From Tetraselmis striata (taxonomy: Eukaryota; Chlorophyta; Chlorodendrophyceae; Chlorodendrales; Chlorodendraceae), in NCBI GenBank assembly GCA_006384855.1, contig VCJN01000257.1, positions 20,148-84,147 on the forward strand: a stretch of 64,000 bases of DNA, in the 5' to 3' direction. Of the stretch, positions 16,814-24,490 are shown in pieces. The translations under genes were made by a program, and so were the position numbers. Position 1 is the first letter of the stretch. Each line of letters opens with the position of its first letter. The notes beneath the pieces were generated by a model that did not search any database, was not told where the DNA came from, and saw only the letters and a program-made list of their open reading frames with translations.

Positions 16814-18016
16814 TTAGTCCTCCTCTTCGGAGGGCGGCGCGCCCCGGAAGTACCGGAGGGACATGACGGGCTTGTGCTTGAACTTGGCGGCGACCCGCCT
16901 GACGTTCGCCTCGGAGGGGTTGGAGCCGATGAGGGTCGTGATCCACGAGTGGCGGATGGCGTTGACCCCCACGTCCAGCCCGACGTCCTCGAACGCGGCG
17001 GCCACCCTCCTGCCGACCCGGGCGGGGAACAGTTTCTTGCGCGGTTTCCTTTTGAGGGAGTCGGCGACGAGGTCGGCGTTCTCGGTGGACAGCTTGAACT
17101 CGTAGGGTGGGTACGACTTCGCGGTTTTGAACTCGGCGATCACGAGCTTGCGGGTTTGCGGGACGTAAAAGTTTTTGATCCCCTTTTGCTGGGCGGTGCG
17201 TTCGCTCTGAACGATGACGACGGAGGACAGGTCGTCTCGTATCCCCGCGAGGTCGACCTGAAGCTTGGCCTCGAGGTACCGATCTGATTGTTTCCCGAAC
17301 TTGTTCCCGATCTCGTCCAGGCCCTTCTTGATCTCGTCGAGCGGTTCGACGGTTTGCGTTTCGGTGTCGATGATGGCCTGCGTCTCGGCCTTCACGATGG
17401 CGCCGACCATGGCCTCGTGGTACGCGTCGTGCGCCTCCTGGCCGAGGGTGTCCCTGAACGGCTTGATGTACTTGGCGGTGGACACGATCGAGCCGATGAT
17501 TGTTTTGAACGAGTTCTCTTTCGGGTACCGATCGCGGACTTTCGCGATCACGGCTTCGTGATCCCGGAGGCACTTCCCGAAGTCTTCCTGGGCTTCGCAC
17601 GCGGCGATTTCCGCGATGGCGCGCACCCCGCGCTTGTACTGGTCGACGGAGCTGTCGGAGATGATTTTCGGCGACCCGTCGGGTTTCTTCGCGGGTTTGC
17701 CGTTGCGGCCGATCATCTGTTTCCCTCGTACGGCGTCGACCTTCGCGAGGATATCCTGAACGGTTTGCGATCCTGAACGGGGTTCGGGAAGGTGTACCTG
17801 AGCCTCGGGGGGTTCGTTTCCGAAATCGAGGGGCGGCAGGTCCTTCTGGGCCCTGATGCGGTTGACGTCCTCGGCGGATATGCCCCACTTGGCGAGGGTG
17901 GCGGCGCGCGGGACGTGGTCGGCGGCAATCCGATCGAGGGCGCGGCGGCGGGACTCGGTATCCCGAACCCCGGGTCGCGAGCGGCGATCGCGTTGGTACT
18001 GGGCGGTGCTGGCCAT
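16814..18016 (-). CDS. Tyrosine recombinase / integrase
   Basis: 400 aa. The C-terminal half has the tyrosine recombinase catalytic residues: Arg I in AGIRDDLSSVV (R260), a beta-hairpin lysine region around EFKTAK (~296-300), the box II motif NAIRHSW (R355, H356; the usual first His is Asn), then FKHKP (H381) and the nucleophile Tyr in LRYFRG (Y389). The N-terminal half holds a helical SAM-like arm-binding region. Such enzymes integrate virophage and PLV genomes by cutting and rejoining via a 3'-phosphotyrosine. It starts 37 bp downstream of the fibre gene stop. The Asn substitution in HxxR may lower activity but occurs in some divergent families. Confidence 0.8.
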   Translation of the reverse strand: MASTAQYQRDRRSRPGVRDTESRRRALDRIAADHVPRAATLAKWGISAEDVNRIRAQKDLPPLDFGNEPPEAQVHLPEPRSGSQTVQDILAKVDAVRGKQMIGRNGKPAKKPDGSPKIISDSSVDQYKRGVRAIAEIAACEAQEDFGKCLRDHEAVIAKVRDRYPKENSFKTIIGSIVSTAKYIKPFRDTLGQEAHDAYHEAMVGAIVKAETQAIIDTETQTVEPLDEIKKGLDEIGNKFGKQSDRYLEAKLQVDLAGIRDDLSSVVIVQSERTAQQKGIKNFYVPQTRKLVIAEFKTAKSYPPYEFKLSTENADLVADSLKRKPRKKLFPARVGRRVAAAFEDVGLDVGVNAIRHSWITTLIGSNPSEANVRRVAAKFKHKPVMSLRYFRGAPPSEEED

Positions 18017-18052
18017 TTTTCATCCCGAAGATATAAGTTTGGTGGTATTTCT

Positions 18053-21000
18053 TTAGAGGTCCACCCGGAGAACCGTGGGGGAGGACCACTGGCCCTGGGC
18101 GTGGGCGGTCATGACGGGCCTCCTGAACCCCGCGATCCTGGCGTCGATAACGATCTTGAGGCTGAGGTCGCCGACGAGCGAGGTGGACGTCCCGAAGGAG
18201 AGCGAGCCGGTTTGCGAGGCGAGGATGGTGTTGGTGGCCTGGTCGAACGAGAGGCCGAGTTCCTGGTCGGCGCTGGTGATGTACACGCCGGAGGCGGAGT
18301 GGAACATTCTCACGGTGAGCCTGACGGAGTCCACGGTCTGGACGTTTTGCGCGAGGAGGACGGAGCTTATTTTGAACCTGATCGTGTTGGGTATGTTGAA
18401 GGAGGCGGTGGCGAAGGTGCCGTCGGAGGAGGCGGCGAGGGTCCCGTGGGTGGTGGCCGCGGCCATTTCCGAGAGGAATTCGCCGATCCAGTTCAGGACC
18501 GTGAGTTCGGCGTACGTCCCGTCGTGGTCGTGGTTTTTCGGGGAGTACCGGTCCTCGGTGATTTTCTTGGTGACGAGCTGGTTGGCCGAGGGGTGGGTGG
18601 GGTTGGTCTCGATCACGGACTGGGCCGGCACGGTGATGTTGGTGTTGATGGTCCCGCTGAGGCTGAGGTAGTTGGCGTCCGCGTACCCCTTGGTCATGGC
18701 GTCGCTGGAGTTGGTGGGCGAGGCGACGCCGGTGAGCGTGTTGTTGCCGAAGTCCGCGGCGGCCAGGACGCTGAGGGTGTTGACGGTGGCGGCGACGGTG
18801 GCGTACACGTTCTGCGCGTACGACTGGGCGGAGTCGATGGTCGTGGAGTACGTGTTTTTGGCGTAGATCTTGTCCCATTTCTTGTCGATTTTGCCGAGGG
18901 AAAACGTTTCCGTGCCGTCGGGGAACACGTCCCTGTCGACTTCGCACCCGTCGGGGTGGGTTTTGAGGCGGCACACGTCGGAGCCGTCCACCATGAAGCG
19001 CACGTCGTTCCTGACCTTGACGTCGTCGGACACTTCGACGTCCTTCACGAAGATGTGGTCCCACTCGCGGGTTTCGCTCCCGAGGTCGTGGGACTGGTTG
19101 TTGTTGGGGACGATGTTTCCGGAGACTTCCACCCCGCCGGTGACGAACTTGAGGTCGGTGAAGTCCGAGGCGGTGATTCCGAGGAGGCTCCCGAGCCTGA
19201 TTTTGTCCTCCGTGCCGATGTATGAGGACTGGAGCGTTTCGCACCACACCTCGGGCCAGCGGAGCGAGCGGTCCTCCTCGCCGGTGTCGGCGGAGTAGTT
19301 CCCCCCGAAGATGATGTTGGCGAAGGCGGACGGGTCGACGGTGGCGAGGTAATCGTAGTTGGGCGAGATGGAGTATTCGCCGTAGTTGTTCACGACCCGC
19401 ATGAACTTCGCGGCTTCGACGGCGGAGAGGTCGGCGGCGCCGCCGGGGTTGGACACGGCCGCCACCGCGGTGTCGACGTACGATTTGTTGACCACGTCGG
19501 TGCCGGTCGTGGGCGCGCCCACCTGGGTGATTTTGTTGCCGTTGAGGCTCATCACGTTGGTCACGTTGAGGAGCGGGGTCTCGAGGGAGCCGATGTACGC
19601 GCCGCCGGAGGCCGTGAGGAACTGGGTGTATACGTCCCGGAAGCTGGTGTTGGAGGATCCGAGGTCCCACGTTTCGTCGAGGGTCGGCACGAGGGATTCC
19701 CCGACGAGCATGTCGCCCCCGTCGAGGTTGATGAGCGGCTTGGTGGCGCCGGTGATGGAGGCCCAGTCGGTGGCGGGCGTGGCGGCCGCGACGGCCGAGT
19801 CGACGTACGATTTCGTTACAGCCTCGGCGTCCAGCTCCGGCGTGCGCGAGAGCGTGAGCGGCCGGTCGAGCGTCATGAGGTTGGACTCGGCGTCGTAGGC
19901 GAGCCGGACGCGGTCGGTGACGGATCCGATCTCGACGACGTCCGAGAAGCGGCCGGTTTTCGCGTACAGGAAGAGCCATCTGAGCTGGTCCTGGCCCAGG
20001 TTGTACCCCATGTTGCTGGTGGGCGTGATGGAGTCGAGCGCGACGATATCGAAGTTGGACGTTTCGACGGGAAACATCTGCGGCCCGACGTTCTGCGTGT
20101 ATACGAACTTGTCGGTCCACGACGGCCGGTTGGCGAGCGTGTCCCACTCCGAGCCGGTTCCGAAATCCTGCGAGGTAACCCACGCCTCGGTCGCGTACCC
20201 CGCGAGCGACGGGATGGTGGGTTTGTTCGTGAGATCGTCATAGTTTCCCGAAAAGAGCGTCGGGGGATTCAGAACGTTCGCCCACTCGATCGAATCGGCC
20301 GTGAGAACGAGATCGTTGTCGAATCCGCTGAGGGGAACAGTCGCTTGGGAAGTGGCGACCCACGCGGGGATCGTGGGGATCGTGGGAGTATCCGCGAGAT
20401 CGTTGTAACTTCCCGAAAAGAGTGTGGGTTTGTTCAGAACGTTGGCCCACTCGATCGAATCGGCTGTGAGAACGAGATCGTTGTCGAACCCGCTGAGGGG
20501 AACAGTCGCTTGGGAATTCGCGACCCACGACGGGATCGTGGGGATCGTGGGTTTATCCGCCAAATCGGTATAAGATCCCGAAAAGAGCGTGGGTTTGTTC
20601 AGAACGTCGGCCCACTCCACGGAATCGGCCGTGAGGGAAAGATCGTTATCGAATCCGCTGAGGGGAACAGTGTTCTGAGAAGTGGCGACCCACGCGGGGA
20701 TCGTGGGGATCGTGGGCGTGTTCGTGAGATCAGTATAAGATCCCGAAAAGAGCGTGGGTTTGTTCAGAACGTCGGCCCACTCCACGGAATCGGCCGTGAG
20801 AACGAGATCGTTGTCGAAGCCGCTGAGGGGAACGGTCGCTTGGGAAGTGGCGACCCACGCGGGGATCGTGGGGATGGTCGGTGTGTTCAGGACGTCCTCC
20901 CAGTCGACGGAGTACGAGACGGAATCGCCCTCGAGGAGGACGCGGCGCGAGGTTCCGCCGGAGTCGCTCGCGAAGAGGTTGTCGGCGTACACCGCGCCGA

Positions 21001-21904
21001 AGTGGCCCTCGAGGAACGGGAAGGTGGAGTTGCCGAGCCGGGCGAGCGGCGGGAAGCCGGGGTTGACGTCGTCCGGGACGAGGTCGCCCTTTATCGTGAT
21101 CCCCTGACTGAAAACGTTTTCTTCCAGCCTGGGCGTGGCGAGCGCGGAGGTCACGACCTTGCGCCAGGGGTCGTTGGAGGTTCCGAGGTCCAGCGTGTCG
21201 GCGGCGTCGCCCACGGCCGCGTTCCCCCCGCCGGGCGCGGCGACGAGTTTGAGCGCGGAGCCATGCGCCGCGAGCTCGAGGAGTTCCGAGAGGGTGTACG
21301 AGCCGGCCTCGCCGAGGAAGGAGGTGAACGTGAGGAGGTCCGGGTTCGAGAGGGTGGCCTGCGACGCGTACACGTGGCGCCAGGGGTTGCTGGGTTCGCC
21401 GAGGTCGAACAGGTTCGCGAACGGGACGCGGAGCGTGCCGAAAACGTCGATGCGGCCGGGGTTATCGTCGTGCGCGCCGATGGCTTTGGGTTCGAGCACG
21501 TCCACGATGAATCGCGCCTTTTCGGTTTGCGGGATGTACCCCGTCACGTCCACGGCGGCGACCTGGTTGCTGAGCGCGGCGATGAGATCGTCCTGGCGGG
21601 CCTGGTCGGCGAACAAATCGTTACATGCGGATTCTAGGGTTGCTATGGCGCCGTCCTGGCGGTCCTGGTCGAGCCAGATTTCGTTACAGGCGGTGGCGAG
21701 GTCGAGGTCCTGGCGGGCCTGGTCGACCCACACGTCGTTGCTGAGCCCGTCGAGGTCGAGCTCGAGGTCGCTAAGGTTCGCCTCCGCCTCCGCGAGCTGG
21801 TTGCTGAGGCTCTCGAGTTCCAGCTGAAGCTCCGAATTGTCCACCTCGAGCGTCCGCCTGCCGTTGACTCTCAAGGGCGCGAACGCCGTCCGAGACCTCT
21901 GCAT
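18053..21904 (-). CDS. Giant tail-fibre-like attachment protein (1283 aa)
   Basis: The N-terminal ~120 residues form a coiled coil with DQARQD-type repeats. There follow repeated D-L-G-x-S...W/F-x-x-V/I-Y modules (for example DLGEPSNPWRHVY at ~168-180 and DLGSSNTSFRDVY further on), a pattern common in phage, giant-virus and PLV fibre shafts. Residues ~333-563 are four to five 55-aa repeats with the classic fibre motif Y-x-D-L-x-x-x-P-T-I-P. The last ~130 residues are a non-repetitive, beta-rich region that could be the receptor-binding head. A trimeric fibre attached to the penton is the likely role; the penton gene is immediately upstream and overlaps it. Large size and modular repeats fit recombination-driven host-range change (inference). 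Confidence 0.7.
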   Translation of the reverse strand: MQRSRTAFAPLRVNGRRTLEVDNSELQLELESLSNQLAEAEANLSDLELDLDGLSNDVWVDQARQDLDLATACNEIWLDQDRQDGAIATLESACNDLFADQARQDDLIAALSNQVAAVDVTGYIPQTEKARFIVDVLEPKAIGAHDDNPGRIDVFGTLRVPFANLFDLGEPSNPWRHVYASQATLSNPDLLTFTSFLGEAGSYTLSELLELAAHGSALKLVAAPGGGNAAVGDAADTLDLGTSNDPWRKVVTSALATPRLEENVFSQGITIKGDLVPDDVNPGFPPLARLGNSTFPFLEGHFGAVYADNLFASDSGGTSRRVLLEGDSVSYSVDWEDVLNTPTIPTIPAWVATSQATVPLSGFDNDLVLTADSVEWADVLNKPTLFSGSYTDLTNTPTIPTIPAWVATSQNTVPLSGFDNDLSLTADSVEWADVLNKPTLFSGSYTDLADKPTIPTIPSWVANSQATVPLSGFDNDLVLTADSIEWANVLNKPTLFSGSYNDLADTPTIPTIPAWVATSQATVPLSGFDNDLVLTADSIEWANVLNPPTLFSGNYDDLTNKPTIPSLAGYATEAWVTSQDFGTGSEWDTLANRPSWTDKFVYTQNVGPQMFPVETSNFDIVALDSITPTSNMGYNLGQDQLRWLFLYAKTGRFSDVVEIGSVTDRVRLAYDAESNLMTLDRPLTLSRTPELDAEAVTKSYVDSAVAAATPATDWASITGATKPLINLDGGDMLVGESLVPTLDETWDLGSSNTSFRDVYTQFLTASGGAYIGSLETPLLNVTNVMSLNGNKITQVGAPTTGTDVVNKSYVDTAVAAVSNPGGAADLSAVEAAKFMRVVNNYGEYSISPNYDYLATVDPSAFANIIFGGNYSADTGEEDRSLRWPEVWCETLQSSYIGTEDKIRLGSLLGITASDFTDLKFVTGGVEVSGNIVPNNNQSHDLGSETREWDHIFVKDVEVSDDVKVRNDVRFMVDGSDVCRLKTHPDGCEVDRDVFPDGTETFSLGKIDKKWDKIYAKNTYSTTIDSAQSYAQNVYATVAATVNTLSVLAAADFGNNTLTGVASPTNSSDAMTKGYADANYLSLSGTINTNITVPAQSVIETNPTHPSANQLVTKKITEDRYSPKNHDHDGTYAELTVLNWIGEFLSEMAAATTHGTLAASSDGTFATASFNIPNTIRFKISSVLLAQNVQTVDSVRLTVRMFHSASGVYITSADQELGLSFDQATNTILASQTGSLSFGTSTSLVGDLSLKIVIDARIAGFRRPVMTAHAQGQWSSPTVLRVDL
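20215..20905 (-). repeat. 165-bp tandem repeats in the fibre gene
   Basis: Spacing is exactly 165 bp (anchor GAAAAGAG at 20250, 20415, 20580, 20745), encoding 55-aa units each containing WVATSQATVPLSGFDNDL and a PTIPTIP turn. Units differ at a small number of positions. The fifth, outermost unit diverges near 20890. The length keeps the reading frame, so gain or loss of units would change fibre length without breaking the protein. Confidence 0.9.
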
Positions 21905-22637
21905 TATTGTGACTTATTCTGAGTTTTATTGTGGCGGTCCACCGGGAGCCGTTGAGGTCGAGGAAGCGGCCGTTGTCGTCCTCCAGGCGACACACGATGA
22001 AGGAGACGGCCATGTTTTTGCACTCGACCCACGCGTCGGTCGTGTGGTGCTCGAGCTCGTTGAACTGGGACGTGAGCGGGATCTTGGCGAGGACGTTGGA
22101 GGTGCGGCGCGTGATGGGGTCGCGGTTGGAGGTGTGGAGGGACGTGCGGAGGAAGATGGAGGAGGTTCGCGTGAGGTCGACGCCGCGGGGCGCCTCGAGC
22201 TGGCCGTCGGAGCTGGTGTCGCCTGGGGCTAGCCCGAGGAGGGATGAGCATGTGGTGGCGGCGTCGACGGCGACTTCGGCGATGTGGTCCGAGACGAGCG
22301 TCACCTTGTTGGTGGCGGGCGAGTACACCATTTCGAAGGTGTACAGGAGGCTGGGGTTGACGAACTCGATGAGCTCGTCGATCGACCTGTTCCCGTGCGG
22401 GAGGGTTATGATCTCGGCCCGGCCGCCGGGATCGCCCGGGGTGTAGTACCGGAGCGCGAGGGTGTCGTTGTCGGCGAAGACCGAGTAAAAGGTGTGCGGG
22501 ATCCACGCGTTCAGGAGCCGCGCTTCGAGGAAGTGGCGGGCCGGGACGTCGATCGCGTCGGGGAGCCAGAACACGTGCGATCCGTCGGGGAACACGAAGT
22601 CGCTGTGCTGGGTGTCGAGAAACAGCTGCTGAAGCAT
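21771..22637 (-). CDS. Penton-like minor capsid protein
   Basis: 288 aa as an open frame. The N-terminal half contains ARLLNAWIPHTFYSVFADN (~39-57), resembling the N-A-x-I-P-x-S/T-F/W-Y-N element of PLV, virophage and polinton minor capsid (penton) proteins. It is followed by a GN-x-S-I-D-E-L-I segment and alternating beta-strands typical of a single jelly roll. It would form the capsid vertices. The last ~45 codons overlap the fibre gene by 134 bp in another frame and read like a shadow of it, so the original stop was probably near 21910 and has been lost. Assignment rests on motif resemblance and position next to the fibre and ATPase genes. Confidence 0.6.
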   Translation of the reverse strand: MLQQLFLDTQHSDFVFPDGSHVFWLPDAIDVPARHFLEARLLNAWIPHTFYSVFADNDTLALRYYTPGDPGGRAEIITLPHGNRSIDELIEFVNPSLLYTFEMVYSPATNKVTLVSDHIAEVAVDAATTCSSLLGLAPGDTSSDGQLEAPRGVDLTRTSSIFLRTSLHTSNRDPITRRTSNVLAKIPLTSQFNELEHHTTDAWVECKNMAVSFIVCRLEDDNGRFLDLNGSRWTATIKLRISHNNAEVSDGVRALESQRQADARGGQFGASAGTREPQQPARGGGGEP

Positions 22638-22647
22638 TTCAGTTTAC

Positions 22648-22953
22648 TCAGTATATCACGAATTCGGGGAGGGGCGGGGACTGCGGGATCGCGGGCGCCT
22701 TCTTCTTGCGCGTTTTCGGGATCGGGATCGGGTCGGAGGGGGGCGGAAGCTGGTGGGAAGCTGCAAAACAGCGTGTTTTTTCGTCCGGAAGCTGCGGGGA
22801 AGCTGCCGGAAGTACGGAAACACGCGGTTTCCTGGCCTTCCTGGTCGGCTTGGGCGGCGGCTGGGGCGGGTTGAGGTACTCCTCGTACAGCCTCTCCATG
22901 ATCTCGCGCTTCTCCGATTTCTTCCGCCTCGCCTTGGCCAGGTGCTCCACCAT
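22648..22953 (-). CDS. Basic, proline-rich small protein (about 101 aa)
   Basis: Read from the internal ATG at 22953: a charged helix (KARRKKSEKREIMERLYEEY) followed by a proline/lysine-rich tail with short basic clusters (PKTRKKKAP) ending LPEFVIY. The frame is also open upstream to an ATG at 23166, but that extension is a Glu/Gly/Arg low-complexity shadow of the next gene, so the shorter form is preferred. The basic, Pro-rich composition would suit a DNA-condensing virion core protein; that is inference. No family recognised. Confidence 0.45.
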   Translation of the reverse strand: MVEHLAKARRKKSEKREIMERLYEEYLNPPQPPPKPTRKARKPRVSVLPAASPQLPDEKTRCFAASHQLPPPSDPIPIPKTRKKKAPAIPQSPPLPEFVIY

Positions 22954-22976
22954 CCGGGCGCTGGGCTGCCGCTTGG

Positions 22977-23174
22977 TCACTCCCGTGGCCCTTTCAACTG
23001 GCTCTCCTCGCTCTCCTTCTCCTCGCTCTCCTTCTCCTCGATCTCCTTCTCCTCGATCTCCTGAGGCTTCTCCGCTTTCCTCGAGCTGGGAATCGCCCGA
23101 TTCAGACACTCGCTCAAGTACGTCACCATTCCGATCGCCACCAGGGTTCTCCACGCGGCCGTCCATGGGTCCAT
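22977..23174 (-). CDS. Small single-pass membrane protein (65 aa)
   Basis: ATG at 23174, stop at 22977. Residues ~5-23 (TAAWRTLVAIGMVTYLSEC) form a possible membrane helix; the rest is a lysine/glutamate-rich tail with EEKE repeats. It lies 20 bp head-to-head from the 72-aa gene on the plus strand. Small membrane proteins are common near the structural genes of PLVs; the function is unknown. The tail overlaps an alternative frame that is also open, so the choice of frame is not certain. Confidence 0.45.
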   Translation of the reverse strand: MDPWTAAWRTLVAIGMVTYLSECLNRAIPSSRKAEKPQEIEEKEIEEKESEEKESEESQLKGPRE

Positions 23175-23193
23175 TTGTGTCTATCTATAAAAA
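23175..23193. promoter_or_regulatory. 19-bp divergent intergenic spacer with TATA-like sequence
   Basis: The spacer between two head-to-head start codons reads TGTGTCTATCTATAAAAA. TATAAAAA directly abuts the plus-strand ATG at 23194. This is the point where transcription polarity switches from the minus-strand block to the plus-strand packaging genes, so promoters must overlap the coding ends or the spacer itself. Confidence 0.4.
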
Positions 23194-23412
23194 ATGTCGC
23201 CGGCCACGACCCCTCCCGCGATCGACGATATCGATTTCCTGCTCCTGCGGGAGCCGAACTACGGGAGGCGCGAGTGGTGGGCCGCGAAGTACCCGGGGTT
23301 CACCCCGGAGCAGTGCGAGATCCTGGAGATCCAGTGCTGGGCGGAGGCGGAACCGAAGGAAACAAGAGGAAAGATTAAAAAGCTATGCCGAAAGCGGGAG
23401 AGTTCGAGATAG
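23194..23412 (+). CDS. Hypothetical PLV protein (72 aa)
   Basis: Acidic N-terminal half (AIDDIDFLLLREPNYGRREW) and basic C-terminus (KIKKLCRKRESSR). It overlaps the ATPase start by 28 bp in another frame, an arrangement that suggests co-transcription and perhaps coupled expression. No recognised family. Support is its compact position between a divergent start and the ATPase gene, and its coherent composition. Confidence 0.5.
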   Translation: MSPATTPPAIDDIDFLLLREPNYGRREWWAAKYPGFTPEQCEILEIQCWAEAEPKETRGKIKKLCRKRESSR

Positions 23413-24107
23413 TCGAGCGGTCGGCCTTCGCGATCGATCCCCCGGAGTTCCTGTGCGATCGTCCGATATGCAAGCAGATCGTGGCGCCGCTTCCGAGCCG
23501 GCCGTTTTTCATGGCGATCATCGGGAGCGCGGGGTCGGGGAAGACGAGCCTGATGATTAATATGTTGACCAGCCGGAAGGCGTACCAGCGGGCGTTCCAC
23601 CGCGTCCACGTCGTGATGCCTCCTCACAGCGTGGCCAGCCTGAAGAACAACCCGTTCGAGGAGCACGAGCGGATGTACGGCGAGCTGGATTTCGACACCC
23701 TGGGCGGGATTCGGGAGGGCGTTCGGGAGGCGGGCGACTCGAAGAAGAACAGCCTTCTGATTCTGGACGACGTGACGGTCGCCCTGAAGGATTTGGACGT
23801 CCAGCGCGATCTTAAGGATCTGATATACAATCGTCGGCATTACCGCCTCTCGATTATCATTCTGGTGCAGTCGTACATCGCGATGCCGCTGTCGATCCGG
23901 AAGAGCCTGAGCCACTTCGCGATGTTCAAGCCTCGGAACAAGAAGGAGTACGAGGCGATATTTAACGAGATAATCAGCATGGACCGGGCGGAGGCCGAGC
24001 GGATGATGAGGTTCGTGTACGACGACCAGTTCGCGTTCCTGTTCGCGGACGTGGAGCGCGGCCAGTTCTTCAAGAAGTTTGATCTGATTCGGGTTTCGGG
24101 CGAGTGA
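23385..24107 (+). CDS. A32/FtsK-HerA-type DNA packaging ATPase
   Basis: 240 aa. Walker A is IIGSAGSGKTSL (res ~46-56), Walker B is SLLILDDV (~123-130), and a sensor-type segment LSIIILVQSY (~157-166) precedes the C-terminal region, the order seen in A32-like genome-packaging ATPases of PLVs, virophages and large DNA viruses. It would pump viral DNA into the capsid at the expense of ATP. Length is typical for the family and all motifs are intact. The start at 23385 lies within the preceding gene; it is the first Met before the conserved domain. Confidence 0.85.
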   Translation: MPKAGEFEIVERSAFAIDPPEFLCDRPICKQIVAPLPSRPFFMAIIGSAGSGKTSLMINMLTSRKAYQRAFHRVHVVMPPHSVASLKNNPFEEHERMYGELDFDTLGGIREGVREAGDSKKNSLLILDDVTVALKDLDVQRDLKDLIYNRRHYRLSIIILVQSYIAMPLSIRKSLSHFAMFKPRNKKEYEAIFNEIISMDRAEAERMMRFVYDDQFAFLFADVERGQFFKKFDLIRVSGE

Positions 24108-24169
24108 TCTTGGGGAACGTCCGCCGGGGGGCCGAGTTCTCGACGCCGAAAATTTATCAATAAAAACAA

Positions 24170-24490
24170 ATGCCGAGGCAGACCAGGCGAGTGAAGGACC
24201 CCTGCGCTTGCAAGAAGAAGAAGGGAACGGGATCGCGGTGCGGGTGCGGGACTTCGTCTCGGCGGCGCGCGCCCCGAAGGGCCCCGGCGGCGGCCGCGGG
24301 CCCCGAGCCTTTCGCGAAGGGATGGAACACGTACTACCCCACGCACGCGCCGTTCGGCATCGACCACGCCTACGGGCAGCGTCCGATGTTGCCGGTCGTG
24401 GTTCCTCACAACACCGGGAAACCCCTGGGCCACGCCGCGGGCGGGAACATCCTGGGCGGGTCGGCCGAGCGGGCTAGAACAGTAATTTAA
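24170..24490 (+). CDS. Small Cys/Arg-rich protein (106 aa)
   Basis: ATG at 24170, preceded by the AT-rich stretch AAATTTATCAATAAAAACAA, unlike the surrounding GC-rich DNA. The N-terminus is very basic with paired cysteines (CACKKKKGTGSRCGC), followed by Ala/Arg-rich sequence and a Gly/Pro/His-rich C-terminal half (GWNTYYPTHAPFGIDHAYG). It is the last gene before the right border. A virion DNA-binding protein is possible; no family is recognised. Confidence 0.5.
   Translation: MPRQTRRVKDPCACKKKKGTGSRCGCGTSSRRRAPRRAPAAAAGPEPFAKGWNTYYPTHAPFGIDHAYGQRPMLPVVVPHNTGKPLGHAAGGNILGGSAERARTVI

Noticed and set aside
17792..19225. 477-codon plus-strand frame rich in Gly/Val/Asp
   Set aside because: Antisense shadow of the fibre and recombinase genes.
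16584..20183. 1199-codon minus-strand frame, Arg/His/Pro-rich
   Set aside because: Nearly all of it overlaps the recombinase and fibre genes in another frame and has typical GC-shadow composition; only its last 65 codons are kept as a gene.
20345..21637. 430-codon plus-strand frame with DPRGDRGDRG repeats
   Set aside because: It is antisense to the fibre's 165-bp repeats; periodicity alone explains it.
22648..23166. 172-codon continuous gene instead of two small genes
   Set aside because: The N-terminal ~70 residues are Gly/Glu/Arg repeats that shadow the 65-aa membrane-protein frame; two adjacent small genes fit better, though this is not settled.
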